Shown here piece after piece: positions 7,124 to 13,921 of a stretch of 21,313 nt of DNA. Position numbers and translations under genes: made by a program. Origin of the DNA: Veillonellaceae bacterium (GTDB lineage Bacteria > Bacillota > Negativicutes > Veillonellales > Veillonellaceae); contig CAAFQR010000142.1 in NCBI GenBank assembly GCA_900765165.1, positions 1-21,313 of the forward strand. The letters run 5' to 3'. Position 1 is the first letter of the stretch. Every line of letters starts with the position of its first letter. The notes beneath the pieces were generated by a model. That model did no database searches. It saw only the letters and a list, made by a program, of their open reading frames with translations, and was not told where the DNA came from.

Positions 7124-8422
7124 ATGAAAGCAATGGTATTATCTAGCGGTGGCGTGGATTCCACGACCTGTTTGGCATTGGCCGTCCACCGTTTAGGCGC
7201 TGAAAATGTAGCGGCCGTATCGGTATTTTACGGTCAAAAGCACGACAAGGAGCTAACCTGTGCTCGTCAGGTGGCGGCGTATTACAAGGTTAAGCATTAT
7301 GAGCTTGACTTGTCGGCCGTATTTGCTCAGTCCAATTGCTCGCTGTTAAAACAGTCTACCGAAGATATTGTGCACAAAAGCTATGCCGACCAAATTGCTG
7401 AAAACGGCGAAGGCATGGTAGCTACGTATGTGCCGTTCCGCAATGGCTTGATGCTATCTGCCGTTGCGAGCCTTGCCATGAGTGTGTTCCCTGACGACGA
7501 TGTGAAATTATACCTCGGTGCTCATGCTGATGATGCGGCAGGCAATGCGTATGCCGATTGCAGTGAGGCTTTTGTAAATGCTATGGGTCGCGCCATTTCT
7601 TTGGGGACGTACAACAAGGTGACTATTGAAGCACCATTCAACACGATGAATAAAGCGGAACTAGTCCGCGTTGGTCTTTCTTTGGGTGTTCCTTATGAAA
7701 TGACATGGAGCTGCTACGAAGGTGGCGACACACCGTGCCGTAGCTGTGGGACCTGTATTGACCGCGAATACGCTTTTGGCGTGAATGGTGTTGTGGATCC
7801 CCTCTTAACAAAGCTGGGCATTGCCGACAATGGCATTACCGTTGAATCTGATGCGAACCGTCCGCAGTGGCTCTTTGCCGGTGACTCCATTACCCGCGGC
7901 TACGATGTGCCCTTCGGTAAGGGCTGGGTAGAAGCAGCACAGGCGAAGCTGCCGACGATTCGTATTCACAATGTCGCCGTTGATGGCGCGACGCTGGCGG
8001 CTATTTATAATCAACTGGATGCGAATTTGTCCGATGTAGAACTGGTTAAGCATCACTATGTAGGCGCCTTTGTCATGGGCGGTACCAATGATATGCTTCA
8101 TGATCGCAGTGCCGCCGATTGCTTTGAAGGCTTGAAGCGCTGTGTGGCGCGCATTCAAAAGGCGGGACTTACGCCGGTTGTGGGCTTACCGCCGCAAATC
8201 GATTGCGATCCCGATGGGTCGGATTCACTTCTTCGTGAGTATAATAAATTGGTAGCTGCCTACTGCGAAGCACAGGGTATTGCCTATATAGATTTCTATA
8301 AAACCATTGCGGCAGCGGATAAACGGGGCGAAATCGTCTATGCCGGTGATGTACATCCCAATGAAAAAGGTTATCAATATATGTGCGACTCAGCTATAAA
8401 AATATTAGTTCGAAAAATTTAA
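7124..8422 (+). CDS. queC: QueC (7-cyano-7-deazaguanine synthase) fused to an SGNH/GDSL hydrolase
   Basis: This 432-residue protein is about twice the usual QueC length. Residues 1-220 form a complete QueC. The PP-loop SGGVDS is at 8-13, the RNG segment around 106-108, and the zinc site is Cys197, Cys205, Cys208 and Cys211 in the canonical spacing. QueC converts 7-carboxy-7-deazaguanine to preQ0 with ATP and ammonia in the queuosine pathway. After a short linker, residues 248-432 form an SGNH hydrolase: GDS (253-255), GTND (320-323) and the His block GDVHPNEKGY with His411. The Asp409 of that block is two residues before the His, whereas DxxH is usual. No other queuosine gene (queD, queE, queF) is in the window. 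AGAGGT at 7114-7119 supports the start. The QueC half is secure; the substrate of the hydrolase half and the reason for the fusion are unknown. Confidence 0.92.
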   Translation: MKAMVLSSGGVDSTTCLALAVHRLGAENVAAVSVFYGQKHDKELTCARQVAAYYKVKHYELDLSAVFAQSNCSLLKQSTEDIVHKSYADQIAENGEGMVATYVPFRNGLMLSAVASLAMSVFPDDDVKLYLGAHADDAAGNAYADCSEAFVNAMGRAISLGTYNKVTIEAPFNTMNKAELVRVGLSLGVPYEMTWSCYEGGDTPCRSCGTCIDREYAFGVNGVVDPLLTKLGIADNGITVESDANRPQWLFAGDSITRGYDVPFGKGWVEAAQAKLPTIRIHNVAVDGATLAAIYNQLDANLSDVELVKHHYVGAFVMGGTNDMLHDRSAADCFEGLKRCVARIQKAGLTPVVGLPPQIDCDPDGSDSLLREYNKLVAAYCEAQGIAYIDFYKTIAAADKRGEIVYAGDVHPNEKGYQYMCDSAIKILVRKI

Positions 8423-8432
8423 ATATTGCATA

Positions 8433-8461
8433 TTGAAATGTTTAGATGTATATGCTATAAT
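8433..8461 (+). promoter_or_regulatory. Strong promoter of candidate ncRNA 2
   Basis: TTGAAA (8433-8438), a 17-bp spacer, and TATAAT (8456-8461) with the extended -10 TG at 8453-8454. It starts 11 bp after the queC stop codon. Confidence 0.8.
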
Positions 8462-8466
8462 GAACT

Positions 8467-8650
8467 CACAACAAGGGAACAGTAAGACGTGGTAACACAG
8501 TACCAACCGATTACAACTCCCGATGATTCTTTATCCCGGGGTCATCGCTGAGCGGGTCCGCTTGTTGAACCTCTAAATACCTATACCTAATCGTGAGTAC
8601 AACATGTACGAACACCGACCCTCGCGTCTCCCTAACGCGAGGGTCATTTT
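8467..8650 (+). ncRNA. Candidate structured non-coding RNA 2 (unknown class, ~180 nt)
   Basis: The RNA is bounded by a near-consensus promoter and a strong terminator, with no ribosome site or credible reading frame. CAACAAG (8469-8475) pairs with CTTGTTG (8561-8567), closing a domain of about 100 nt. Inside it are a GGTA/TACC hairpin (8491-8504) and a CGATGA/TCATCG hairpin (8521-8547). GTAC/GTAC (8597-8609) follows before the terminator. Length, stem-closed rod shape and strong constitutive promoter are compatible with a 6S-like RNA, but I cannot identify the conserved 6S bubble. The SRP RNA loop signature is absent. Confidence 0.6.
8617..8650 (+). terminator. Terminator of candidate ncRNA 2
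   Basis: A perfect 10-bp stem GACCCTCGCG/CGCGAGGGTC (8617-8626 with 8636-8645) is followed by ATTTTGTT. Confidence 0.9.
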
Positions 8651-8710
8651 GTTGTGTGCGGAAACTGTGCCGGTAGCGAAGTAAGAAAAGATTATGAGAG
8701 AGATTTTTAT

Positions 8711-8779
8711 TTCAGAAAACTTCATCTTAGATTCATAGTTTTTCATGATATATTCATCAATTTTTCATATATATCTCAT
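8711..8779 (+). promoter_or_regulatory. TTCAT array with ~11-bp period
   Basis: TTCAT-like pentamers start at 8711 (TTCAG), 8721, 8732, 8742, 8753, 8764 and 8775 (CTCAT). The steps are 10, 11, 10, 11, 11 and 11 bp, so all fall on one face of the helix. This fits tandem binding by an OmpR/PhoB-type response regulator. The array lies between the ncRNA 2 terminator and the secreted protein gene at 8924. No consensus promoter follows it, which would fit activator-dependent transcription. The intervening stretch 8780-8905 holds nothing else I can name. Confidence 0.6.
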
Positions 8780-8923
8780 CTACGATTGCTAAATTTATGT
8801 CAGTCGATACGACAGTACATTGGACATCGACAAAAGATTATATCTTAGAGATGCTTCGTGAAGGCGAAGTTAATTAGTTAGAGAACCGTGTATTCACGTG
8901 TAACGTATGAGGAGGAATCAGTT

Positions 8924-9436
8924 ATGAAACGGAGATATGTATTATTTGTGCCGGTCGCGGCGGTAACTTTGTGGTTAAATGGTGTTAGCGGTAACACGTC
9001 GGTTAATGCAGCAGGCATTCAGAACGCACCGCAGCAGCCGGCGTTGGTATACCAGGATGCAGAACGCGATCAGAATGGTCAACCGGCCGTAGCACCGCAG
9101 AATGAAAAGAAAACGACGGTAGCAGCTAAGGCTAAGAAAGAAAAACAGCAATTCCAGGCTACTGAAAATAAAGACAACAAAGCACCGCAGGCTTATAAAG
9201 CAGAAAAGAAAACTACAGTAGATCAGGCTACGAAGGAAAAACGCAAACAGGCGTTGGCAGCTGACTACAAGACGCGTCAGCAAAACGGAGAATACGCTAA
9301 ACAGGGCGTAAACCAGCCGAATGGTCAGTATCAGGCTCCGAACAAGGACCAGAAAGATAACAAAGACCAGAAGGACCAGAAAGATAATCGCGATTACCAG
9401 AATAACGCGTACAATACATATAAACCGGCTAACTAA
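8924..9436 (+). CDS. Small secreted Lys/Gln/Asn-rich protein of unknown function
   Basis: The 170-residue protein starts with a signal peptide: KRR, a hydrophobic core to about residue 22, and a likely cleavage at VNA|AG near residue 29. The mature part is hydrophilic and probably disordered. A repeat beginning EKKTTV occurs at residues 61 and 94, each followed by an Ala/Lys/Glu-rich helix-prone stretch (33-residue spacing). The C-terminal part (about 141-156) repeats KDQ/KDN triplets and ends in Tyr/Asn-rich sequence. The ATG at 8924 is chosen because GAGGAGG (8909-8915) precedes it by 8 nt; an in-frame upstream extension of 12 residues lacks a ribosome site. The upstream TTCAT array suggests control by a two-component system. 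No family is recognised; a periplasmic or envelope role is inferred from the signal peptide only. Confidence 0.75.
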   Translation: MKRRYVLFVPVAAVTLWLNGVSGNTSVNAAGIQNAPQQPALVYQDAERDQNGQPAVAPQNEKKTTVAAKAKKEKQQFQATENKDNKAPQAYKAEKKTTVDQATKEKRKQALAADYKTRQQNGEYAKQGVNQPNGQYQAPNKDQKDNKDQKDQKDNRDYQNNAYNTYKPAN

Positions 9437-9470
9437 TCCTCAAAAGGCATACTCGGTTAACATAGATGAG

Positions 9471-9504
9471 TATCCTCGCTATTGGGAGCGGGGATAGTTT
9501 TTTT
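9471..9504 (+). terminator. Terminator after the secreted Lys/Gln-rich protein
   Basis: TATCCTCGCT (9471-9480) pairs with AGCGGGGATA (9487-9496) with one G-U, followed by T7. A further ATACTC/GAGTAT stem (9449-9472) overlaps it on the 5' side. Confidence 0.85.
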
Positions 9505-9593
9505 ATGCGCTAAAAAGCTAGTGTTTATAAAGGTTTTGCCGCAAGGTGAAAAATATTTTGGCTAGGGGGCTTTTTATTTCAGAAACGTTGTTG

Positions 9594-9642
9594 TATAATG
9601 AGTGCAAATTAATGAGCACTGGTGAAGGAGTTTTGCAAAACT
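9594..9642. promoter_or_regulatory. Inverted repeats and a possible secondary promoter upstream of the T-box
   Basis: TATAAT at 9594-9599 has no good -35. It is followed by AGTGC/GCACT (9601-9620) and by a perfect 14-bp palindrome AGTTTTGCAAAACT at 9629-9642. The palindrome sits 23 bp upstream of the -35 of the main T-box promoter, where a regulator could bind. Confidence 0.35.
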
Positions 9643-9664
9643 GAAAAATTTCTAGTTTGAGGTG

Positions 9665-9693
9665 TTGACAAGACTAATTCATAGTGTTATAGT
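9665..9693 (+). promoter_or_regulatory. Promoter of the cysK-cysE operon
   Basis: Consensus TTGACA (9665-9670), a 17-bp spacer, and TATAGT (9688-9693) with the extended -10 TG at 9685-9686. Transcription would start near 9700, just before the T-box. Confidence 0.8.
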
Positions 9694-9699
9694 AGGTTT

Positions 9700-10009
9700 A
9701 CGATTTGAATACACAATCATGACGATGAAGAGAAGAGTAGCGGTACGCGGTCATGTCCAGAGAGCCCGGTTTGCTGTGAGCGGGTGATGACGGTTAAGTG
9801 AAGTGCATCTCGGAGTTATTAAGGCAAAGCTGCTTCGGCAGGGGAGTCTTCCTCGGGTGTCGCCCGTTACAGCGAATCTGTATACAGCCTATGACGTCAG
9901 TAAGAGGCCTGTACAGTCAGAGATATTCGGTTGTGCGCACAGCCGGATGAAACAAGGTGGAACCGCGAACTATCGCCCTTGGTCACAAATGTGATCAAGG
10001 GCTTTTTTT
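9700..10009 (+). promoter_or_regulatory. T-box leader responding to tRNA-Cys
   Basis: Stem I begins with the typical GATGAAGAG...AGTA segment (from 9724) and contains the conserved AGAGAGCC and GCTGTGAGC pieces (about 9760-9783). The likely specifier codon on its 3' side is TGC (9804-9806), a cysteine codon. The T-box motif AAGGTGGAACCGCG lies at 9954-9967. The variable base of TGGA is A, which pairs with the U discriminator expected of tRNA-Cys. A terminator, 9975-10009, follows. Uncharged tRNA-Cys should stabilise the antiterminator and switch on cysK and cysE. This matches the biosynthetic genes behind it. Confidence 0.93.
9975..10009 (+). terminator. Regulated terminator of the T-box
   Basis: GCCCTTG-G-TCACA (9975-9987) pairs with TGTGA-T-CAAGGGC (9990-10002), followed by T7. 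Its 5' arm overlaps the sequence needed for the antiterminator. Confidence 0.9.
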
Positions 10010-10113
10010 ATTAGTTGCAATTGCCAAGAGTAATTGTCGTTGCCGCACTGCGTATTTAAATTTACAATCTGTTCTTACAAACAAAAGGAAAACCGAAAGG
10101 AAGTAGAGTTTTT

Positions 10114-11028
10114 ATGAAACCTGTAAATGATACGTTGAAATTGATTGGTAATACCCCGGTTTATCAGATCGGAGATTCTAATGTATATGTAAAATTGGAA
10201 AAATATAATGCTGGTGGTAGCGTTAAAGACCGTGCCGTATATGGCATGTTGAAAGACGCTCAGGACAAAGGCTTAATCAAACCGGATACGATTTTGGTAG
10301 AAGCTACCAGCGGTAACACCGGTATTGCGTTGGCTATGTTGGGCGCTGTACTCGGTATCAAAGTTGTAATCCTTATGCCGGAAAGCATGAGTAAAGAACG
10401 TCGCGAATTGGTAAAAGCTTATGGCGCTCAGTTGATCTTGACTCCGAAAGCTACGGGCATGAAAGGTGCGTTGGCTAAAGCGCAGGAAATCCTTGATGCT
10501 AACCCGACTGCAGTAACCCTTGGCCAGTTCGTTAACCCGGCTAACCCGTACATCCACTACGCTACGACGGCAACGGAAATCTTGGAACAGGTTCCGAATG
10601 TTGGTATTTTCGTAGCTGGTGTTGGTACTGGCGGGACCTTCACTGGTGTAGCTCGTAAATTGAAAGAAGCTAACCCGGCTATTAAAGCAGTTGCTGTTGA
10701 ACCGGCTGGTTCTCCGGTAATTTCCAAAGGCGTTGGCGGTGCTCATAAGATTCAGGGGATCGGCGCTGGCTTTATCCCGGAAAACTTTGACCAGTCCTTG
10801 ATGGATGAAATCATCGCTGTATCCGACGATGACGCTATTGCTCAGGTTCAGACCTTCATGCGCGAATCCGGCATTAGCATCGGTATTTCTGCCGGCGCTG
10901 CTATTACAGCTGCTAAGGCATTGGCTGCTAAGAACCCGGGCGTACCGGTTGTAGCTATCGCTCCGGACGGGGTTGAAAAATACTTGTCCATGCTCGAATT
11001 TGATGATGTGGAATATGTAAAAGCATAA
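10114..11028 (+). CDS. cysK: Cysteine synthase A (O-acetylserine sulfhydrylase)
   Basis: This 304-residue cytosolic PLP enzyme makes L-cysteine from O-acetylserine and sulfide. Lys38 in GGSVKDR binds PLP. TSGNTG (65-70) contacts the substrate carboxylate, and the phosphate-binding GTGGTFTG follows near residue 170. The length matches bacterial CysK (about 300-320). AAAGGAAG at 10096-10103 precedes the ATG. It is first in an operon controlled by a cysteine T-box, with cysE 65 bp downstream. A perfect 7-bp stem GGTGCTA/TAGCACC (11030-11046) sits right after the stop codon without a T run, possibly an mRNA-processing or stabilising element. Confidence 0.96.
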   Translation: MKPVNDTLKLIGNTPVYQIGDSNVYVKLEKYNAGGSVKDRAVYGMLKDAQDKGLIKPDTILVEATSGNTGIALAMLGAVLGIKVVILMPESMSKERRELVKAYGAQLILTPKATGMKGALAKAQEILDANPTAVTLGQFVNPANPYIHYATTATEILEQVPNVGIFVAGVGTGGTFTGVARKLKEANPAIKAVAVEPAGSPVISKGVGGAHKIQGIGAGFIPENFDQSLMDEIIAVSDDDAIAQVQTFMRESGISIGISAGAAITAAKALAAKNPGVPVVAIAPDGVEKYLSMLEFDDVEYVKA

Positions 11029-11093
11029 TGGTGCTAGATTAGCACCGTAGGTGCGTGAGATGTTTTCGGAGCAACAATCCGACAGGAGGCACT

Positions 11094-11726
11094 ATGAAAC
11101 AGTTATGGCAAGCGATTCGATATAATATTAAACGCGTTATGGACTCTGATCCGGCAGCGGATTCGGTGTTGATGGTCCTTTGGACGTATCCTCACATAAC
11201 GGCGTTATTCTGGCACTTCTTCGCTCATCGTTTATATAAACATGGGTACAAGCTATTGGCGCGGCGCATTGCTTTGCATGCGCGCAACGCAACGGGCATT
11301 GAAATTCACCCGGGCGCTACCATCGGTCGCGGCTTATTCATCGATCACGGCATGGGCGTCGTAATTGGTGAAACCGCTATTGTCGGTGACGACGTAACGT
11401 TGTTTCATGGTGTTACCTTGGGCGGCATGAGTTCCCGCCGTGTGAAACGTCATCCGACCATTGGCAACGATGTATTAATCGGTGCCGGTACGAAGGTGTT
11501 AGGTGACATTACCGTTGGTAACGGCTCGCGCATCGGTTGTAACTTGGTTATTAAACGTGACATTCCGGCCGGCGTTGTAATCTACGAAACGGAACCGGAA
11601 AACGTGGTGGCTCGCAAAACCAAGCCGTCCATTCATTTGGTGGATGGTCACGACAAGCACACGCCCCGTCATCGTGTAGCCTTTACACCAAAGAATATGA
11701 CCGACGAAATGGCTTGGTTCATTTAA
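11094..11726 (+). CDS. cysE: Serine O-acetyltransferase
   Basis: This 210-residue protein is the short bacterial form of CysE/EpsC. It acetylates L-serine with acetyl-CoA, giving the substrate of CysK. A helical N-terminal part (1-62) is followed by a left-handed beta-helix of hexapeptide repeats (about 65-165) containing IHPGATIGRG, the active-site His85 in DHG, and VTLGG. The chain ends in Ile210; a C-terminal isoleucine is what inserts into the CysK active site in the cysteine synthase complex, so complex formation is likely. AGGAGG at 11084-11089 fixes the ATG at 11094; an open upstream extension of 13 residues lacks a ribosome site. It shares the T-box-regulated transcript with cysK. Confidence 0.95.
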   Translation: MKQLWQAIRYNIKRVMDSDPAADSVLMVLWTYPHITALFWHFFAHRLYKHGYKLLARRIALHARNATGIEIHPGATIGRGLFIDHGMGVVIGETAIVGDDVTLFHGVTLGGMSSRRVKRHPTIGNDVLIGAGTKVLGDITVGNGSRIGCNLVIKRDIPAGVVIYETEPENVVARKTKPSIHLVDGHDKHTPRHRVAFTPKNMTDEMAWFI

Positions 11727-11743
11727 TCGGTTAGCCAATATAA

Positions 11744-11812
11744 CTGGCGGACGTGAGAAACCCGTTAGCTGTGGCAACACGTTTAAGACGGCGTGAGAAA
11801 CCGTGCTTAAGC
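11744..11812 (+). other. Two tandem hairpins with identical CGTGAGAAA loops downstream of cysE
   Basis: Hairpin A pairs CTGGCGG (11744-11750) with CCGTTAG (11762-11768) around ACGTGAGAAAC. Hairpin B pairs GTTTAAGACGG (11781-11791) with CCGT-G-CTTAAGC (11801-11812) around CGTGAGAAA. The stems differ but the 9-nt loop is the same. This points to loop sequence being selected, as for a protein or antisense recognition site. A purine-rich linker with a direct repeat AGAGAGAACGT (11821-11831 and 11863-11873) follows. It may be the 3' UTR of cysK-cysE or a separate RNA. Confidence 0.6.
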
Positions 11813-11889
11813 AAAAGAATAGAGAGAACGTATAGAACCTACAAAACCTATAGAGAACAAGAAGAGAGAACGTTTAAACCATATATATT

Positions 11890-11937
11890 GTCGCGTCTTG
11901 TGATGGTCGGGGGACCTTCGCGGGGCGCGACTTTTTT
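11890..11937 (+). terminator. Terminator of the cysK-cysE transcript
   Basis: GTCGCG (11890-11895) pairs with CGCGAC (11926-11931), with an inner GGTC/GACC stem, and T6 follows. Confidence 0.75.
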
Positions 11938-12127
11938 GTGTTTGTTTTGGCGGTTAAAGGGGTTGCGGCATTTCTATAGGGCCTATCATTTTAATTTGTA
12001 AGGATGGGGCGCCGGATATGCCCTAGGGGGGCTTCTTTCACGGTTTTAAGTATGGTAAGATAGTAGAAAATGTAAGAAGTTTGTAATGAATGTATTTTGA
12101 TTAGTCTGTTTTGCGAGGTGTTATTAC
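11938..12127. promoter_or_regulatory. Leader and promoter region of the Ni/Co transporter operon
   Basis: An extended -10, TGgTAAGAT (12053-12061), lies 17 bp after a weak TTCTTT (12033-12038), giving a leader of about 60 nt. A G-rich stretch at 12005-12032 can form a short GGGC/GCCC stem. I found neither the cobalamin riboswitch core nor a clear NiCo riboswitch, although such elements often control cbiM genes. Confidence 0.4.
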
Positions 12128-13105
12128 ATGCATATTCCGGAGAATTATCTGAGCCCGTCGACGTGCGCTGTGATGGCGGTGGCGGCTCTTCCGGTGGTCT
12201 ATACGTGTGCCAAACGAATTAAACATCGCGTGCCGCCCGAACGAGTTCCTTTGTTGGGGGTAGGCGCGGCGTTGTCCTTTTTGCTGATGATGTTCAATGT
12301 GCCGGTGCCAGGCGGTACCAGTGCTCATGCTGTAGGTGGTACGCTCATAGCGGTGCTCCTAGGGCCTGAGGCAGCGGTGCTGGCCGTTACGGCGGCGCTG
12401 GTCATCCAGGCGTTGTTCTTCGGCGATGGCGGCTTGCTTGCGCTGGGGGCTAATATCTTTAATATGGCGGTGCTGTTGCCGTCCGTTGGTTATGGTGCGT
12501 TCCGCTTCTTGCGCCAGCATATGCCGGATCCGTTGGCGGTAGGCATTGGCGCGTACTTAGGCATTAATGCGGCGGCCTTTATGGCGGCCCTTGAGTTCGG
12601 TATCCAGCCGGCGTTATTTCACGATGCAGCGGGGCAGGCACTCTATTGCCCGTATCCGCTAGGTGTGTCCATTCCGGCCATGATGATACCGCACCTCACC
12701 ATTGCAGGCCTGGCGGAAGCCATCTTCTCCATGGGTATTTTCTCCTTCGTTCACAAAACTGAAATGAAAGGCCTCAATTTCAACGAAGGCTTTGATGTGA
12801 ACCATAAAGCGTTATATACATTGCTCGTAGTGCTCATAATCTTATGTCCGTTAGGCCTTTTGACAGAAGCGACGGCGTGGGGCGAATGGGGCACCGATGA
12901 GATTAGTGATGTGGTAGTTAATGGTCACGCCTTAGGTTATGTACCAAGCGGCATGGCGGACGGTTGGTCCTGGGCGGCGCCATTTGGGGATTACGCTATT
13001 CCGGGGCTTCCCGATGTGACCGGTTATATTTTATCGGCCATCATCGGCGTAGCGGTGCTGACGATTCTCTTTAAGATTATCGCCGGTATTCGCCAGGTAT
13101 CCTAG
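12128..13105 (+). CDS. cbiM: Ni/Co ECF transporter, fused substrate-binding M and N components
   Basis: The 325-residue membrane protein begins MHIPE, the conserved N-terminus whose His2 coordinates the metal in CbiM/NikM. PVPGGTSAHAVGG (about 60-72), with the second metal-ligand His, follows. Six or seven membrane helices run to about residue 215. The remainder is an N-component-like module with one helix, an extracytoplasmic loop (about 249-300) and a final helix, so this is an NikMN/CbiMN-type fusion longer than plain CbiM (200-250 residues). It captures Ni2+ or Co2+; which one is not decided by the sequence. GAGGTG at 12115-12120 precedes the start. It is followed after 2 bp by cbiQ. Confidence 0.9.
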   Translation: MHIPENYLSPSTCAVMAVAALPVVYTCAKRIKHRVPPERVPLLGVGAALSFLLMMFNVPVPGGTSAHAVGGTLIAVLLGPEAAVLAVTAALVIQALFFGDGGLLALGANIFNMAVLLPSVGYGAFRFLRQHMPDPLAVGIGAYLGINAAAFMAALEFGIQPALFHDAAGQALYCPYPLGVSIPAMMIPHLTIAGLAEAIFSMGIFSFVHKTEMKGLNFNEGFDVNHKALYTLLVVLIILCPLGLLTEATAWGEWGTDEISDVVVNGHALGYVPSGMADGWSWAAPFGDYAIPGLPDVTGYILSAIIGVAVLTILFKIIAGIRQVS

Positions 13106-13107
13106 CT

Positions 13108-13908
13108 ATGGCGATTCCAAACTGGTTACAGCAAGATGAAAACTATGCACCGGCACCGGGGAGGGACCGGTTCATAGATAAGAGTATACAAGGGTTGTTA
13201 CGTGTTTTACGGCGCTGTTATGCAGTGGACGGTGCTGTTCGTAACGGATGGGGGCATCCGCTGTTAAAGCTTGTGGATGCCCTTTTAGTTTGTTTTGTGG
13301 TCATCACGGCGACGATACCGCAGTTTCTGTACGTGCCGTTGGCGTGGCTTTGCGTGCGCTTAGCATTGCTGTCCGGTCGTCAGTCCTATTTAATTCTGAA
13401 GGTAGCCTTTACGGCGGCGATTATTAACCTTATCGTGCTACTTCCGGCATATTTCTGGATGGGACAGACGCGAGCGCCATTAATCGCCATTAAGATTTTT
13501 ATGACCGTAACGGCAATGCAGCTCTTTAGCCTGACGACGGACTGGAATGGCGTGCTCCGCGCCTTTAAATGGCTACGCGTACCGGCCGGCTTGGTGTTTA
13601 TTTTACATATTACGTTAAAATATATCTTCGTCCTTGGTCGTGTGGCGCTTTCGATGATGTATGCGCTCCGCTTGCGTTCGGTCGGTCGTGGTCGCAATAA
13701 TGGCCACAGCCTAGGCGGGGTTATGGGTATGCTGTTCCTGCGGTCCCGCGAACAGGCGCAGGCTCTTTATTGGGGCATGGTGTGCCGCGGCTTTGACGGC
13801 ACGTACCGGGCGGTTAAAGCCGGTAAGACGAAGTGGAGTCTGTGGGACGGGCTCATCGTCGTAGTGGATGTATTTATCCTCTATGCGTTCATCGTTGGTG
13901 GGCGCTAG
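13108..13908 (+). CDS. cbiQ: Ni/Co ECF transporter transmembrane T component
   Basis: This 266-residue membrane protein couples the metal-binding subunit to the ATPase. Four to five membrane helices occupy about residues 50-185. Two cytoplasmic coupling segments contain the family's Ala/Arg signatures: ALRLRSVGR and GMVCRGFDG. The final helix lies near the C-terminus. It starts 2 bp after the cbiM stop, with only a weak AGG upstream, suggesting translational coupling. cbiO follows after 13 bp. Confidence 0.9.
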   Translation: MAIPNWLQQDENYAPAPGRDRFIDKSIQGLLRVLRRCYAVDGAVRNGWGHPLLKLVDALLVCFVVITATIPQFLYVPLAWLCVRLALLSGRQSYLILKVAFTAAIINLIVLLPAYFWMGQTRAPLIAIKIFMTVTAMQLFSLTTDWNGVLRAFKWLRVPAGLVFILHITLKYIFVLGRVALSMMYALRLRSVGRGRNNGHSLGGVMGMLFLRSREQAQALYWGMVCRGFDGTYRAVKAGKTKWSLWDGLIVVVDVFILYAFIVGGR

Positions 13909-13921
13909 AAAGGAGTTCTCC

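Noticed and set aside
8654..8848. 64-residue reading frame over the TTCAT array
   Set aside because: No ribosome site, and its composition follows from the repeat array.
9803..9994. 63-residue reading frame inside the cysteine T-box
   Set aside because: It coincides with conserved T-box elements and has no ribosome site; the region is regulatory RNA.
11753..12001. 82-residue reading frame downstream of cysE
   Set aside because: It runs through two hairpins and a terminator and lacks a ribosome site.
11938..12127. Cobalamin riboswitch before the Ni/Co operon
   Set aside because: The conserved core (GCCACTG and AGGGAA-type segments) is not present.
13868..13921. Upstream extension of CbiO inside cbiQ
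   Set aside because: GAAAGGAG at 13908-13915 points to the TTG at 13922, and the protein from there begins like other CbiO proteins.
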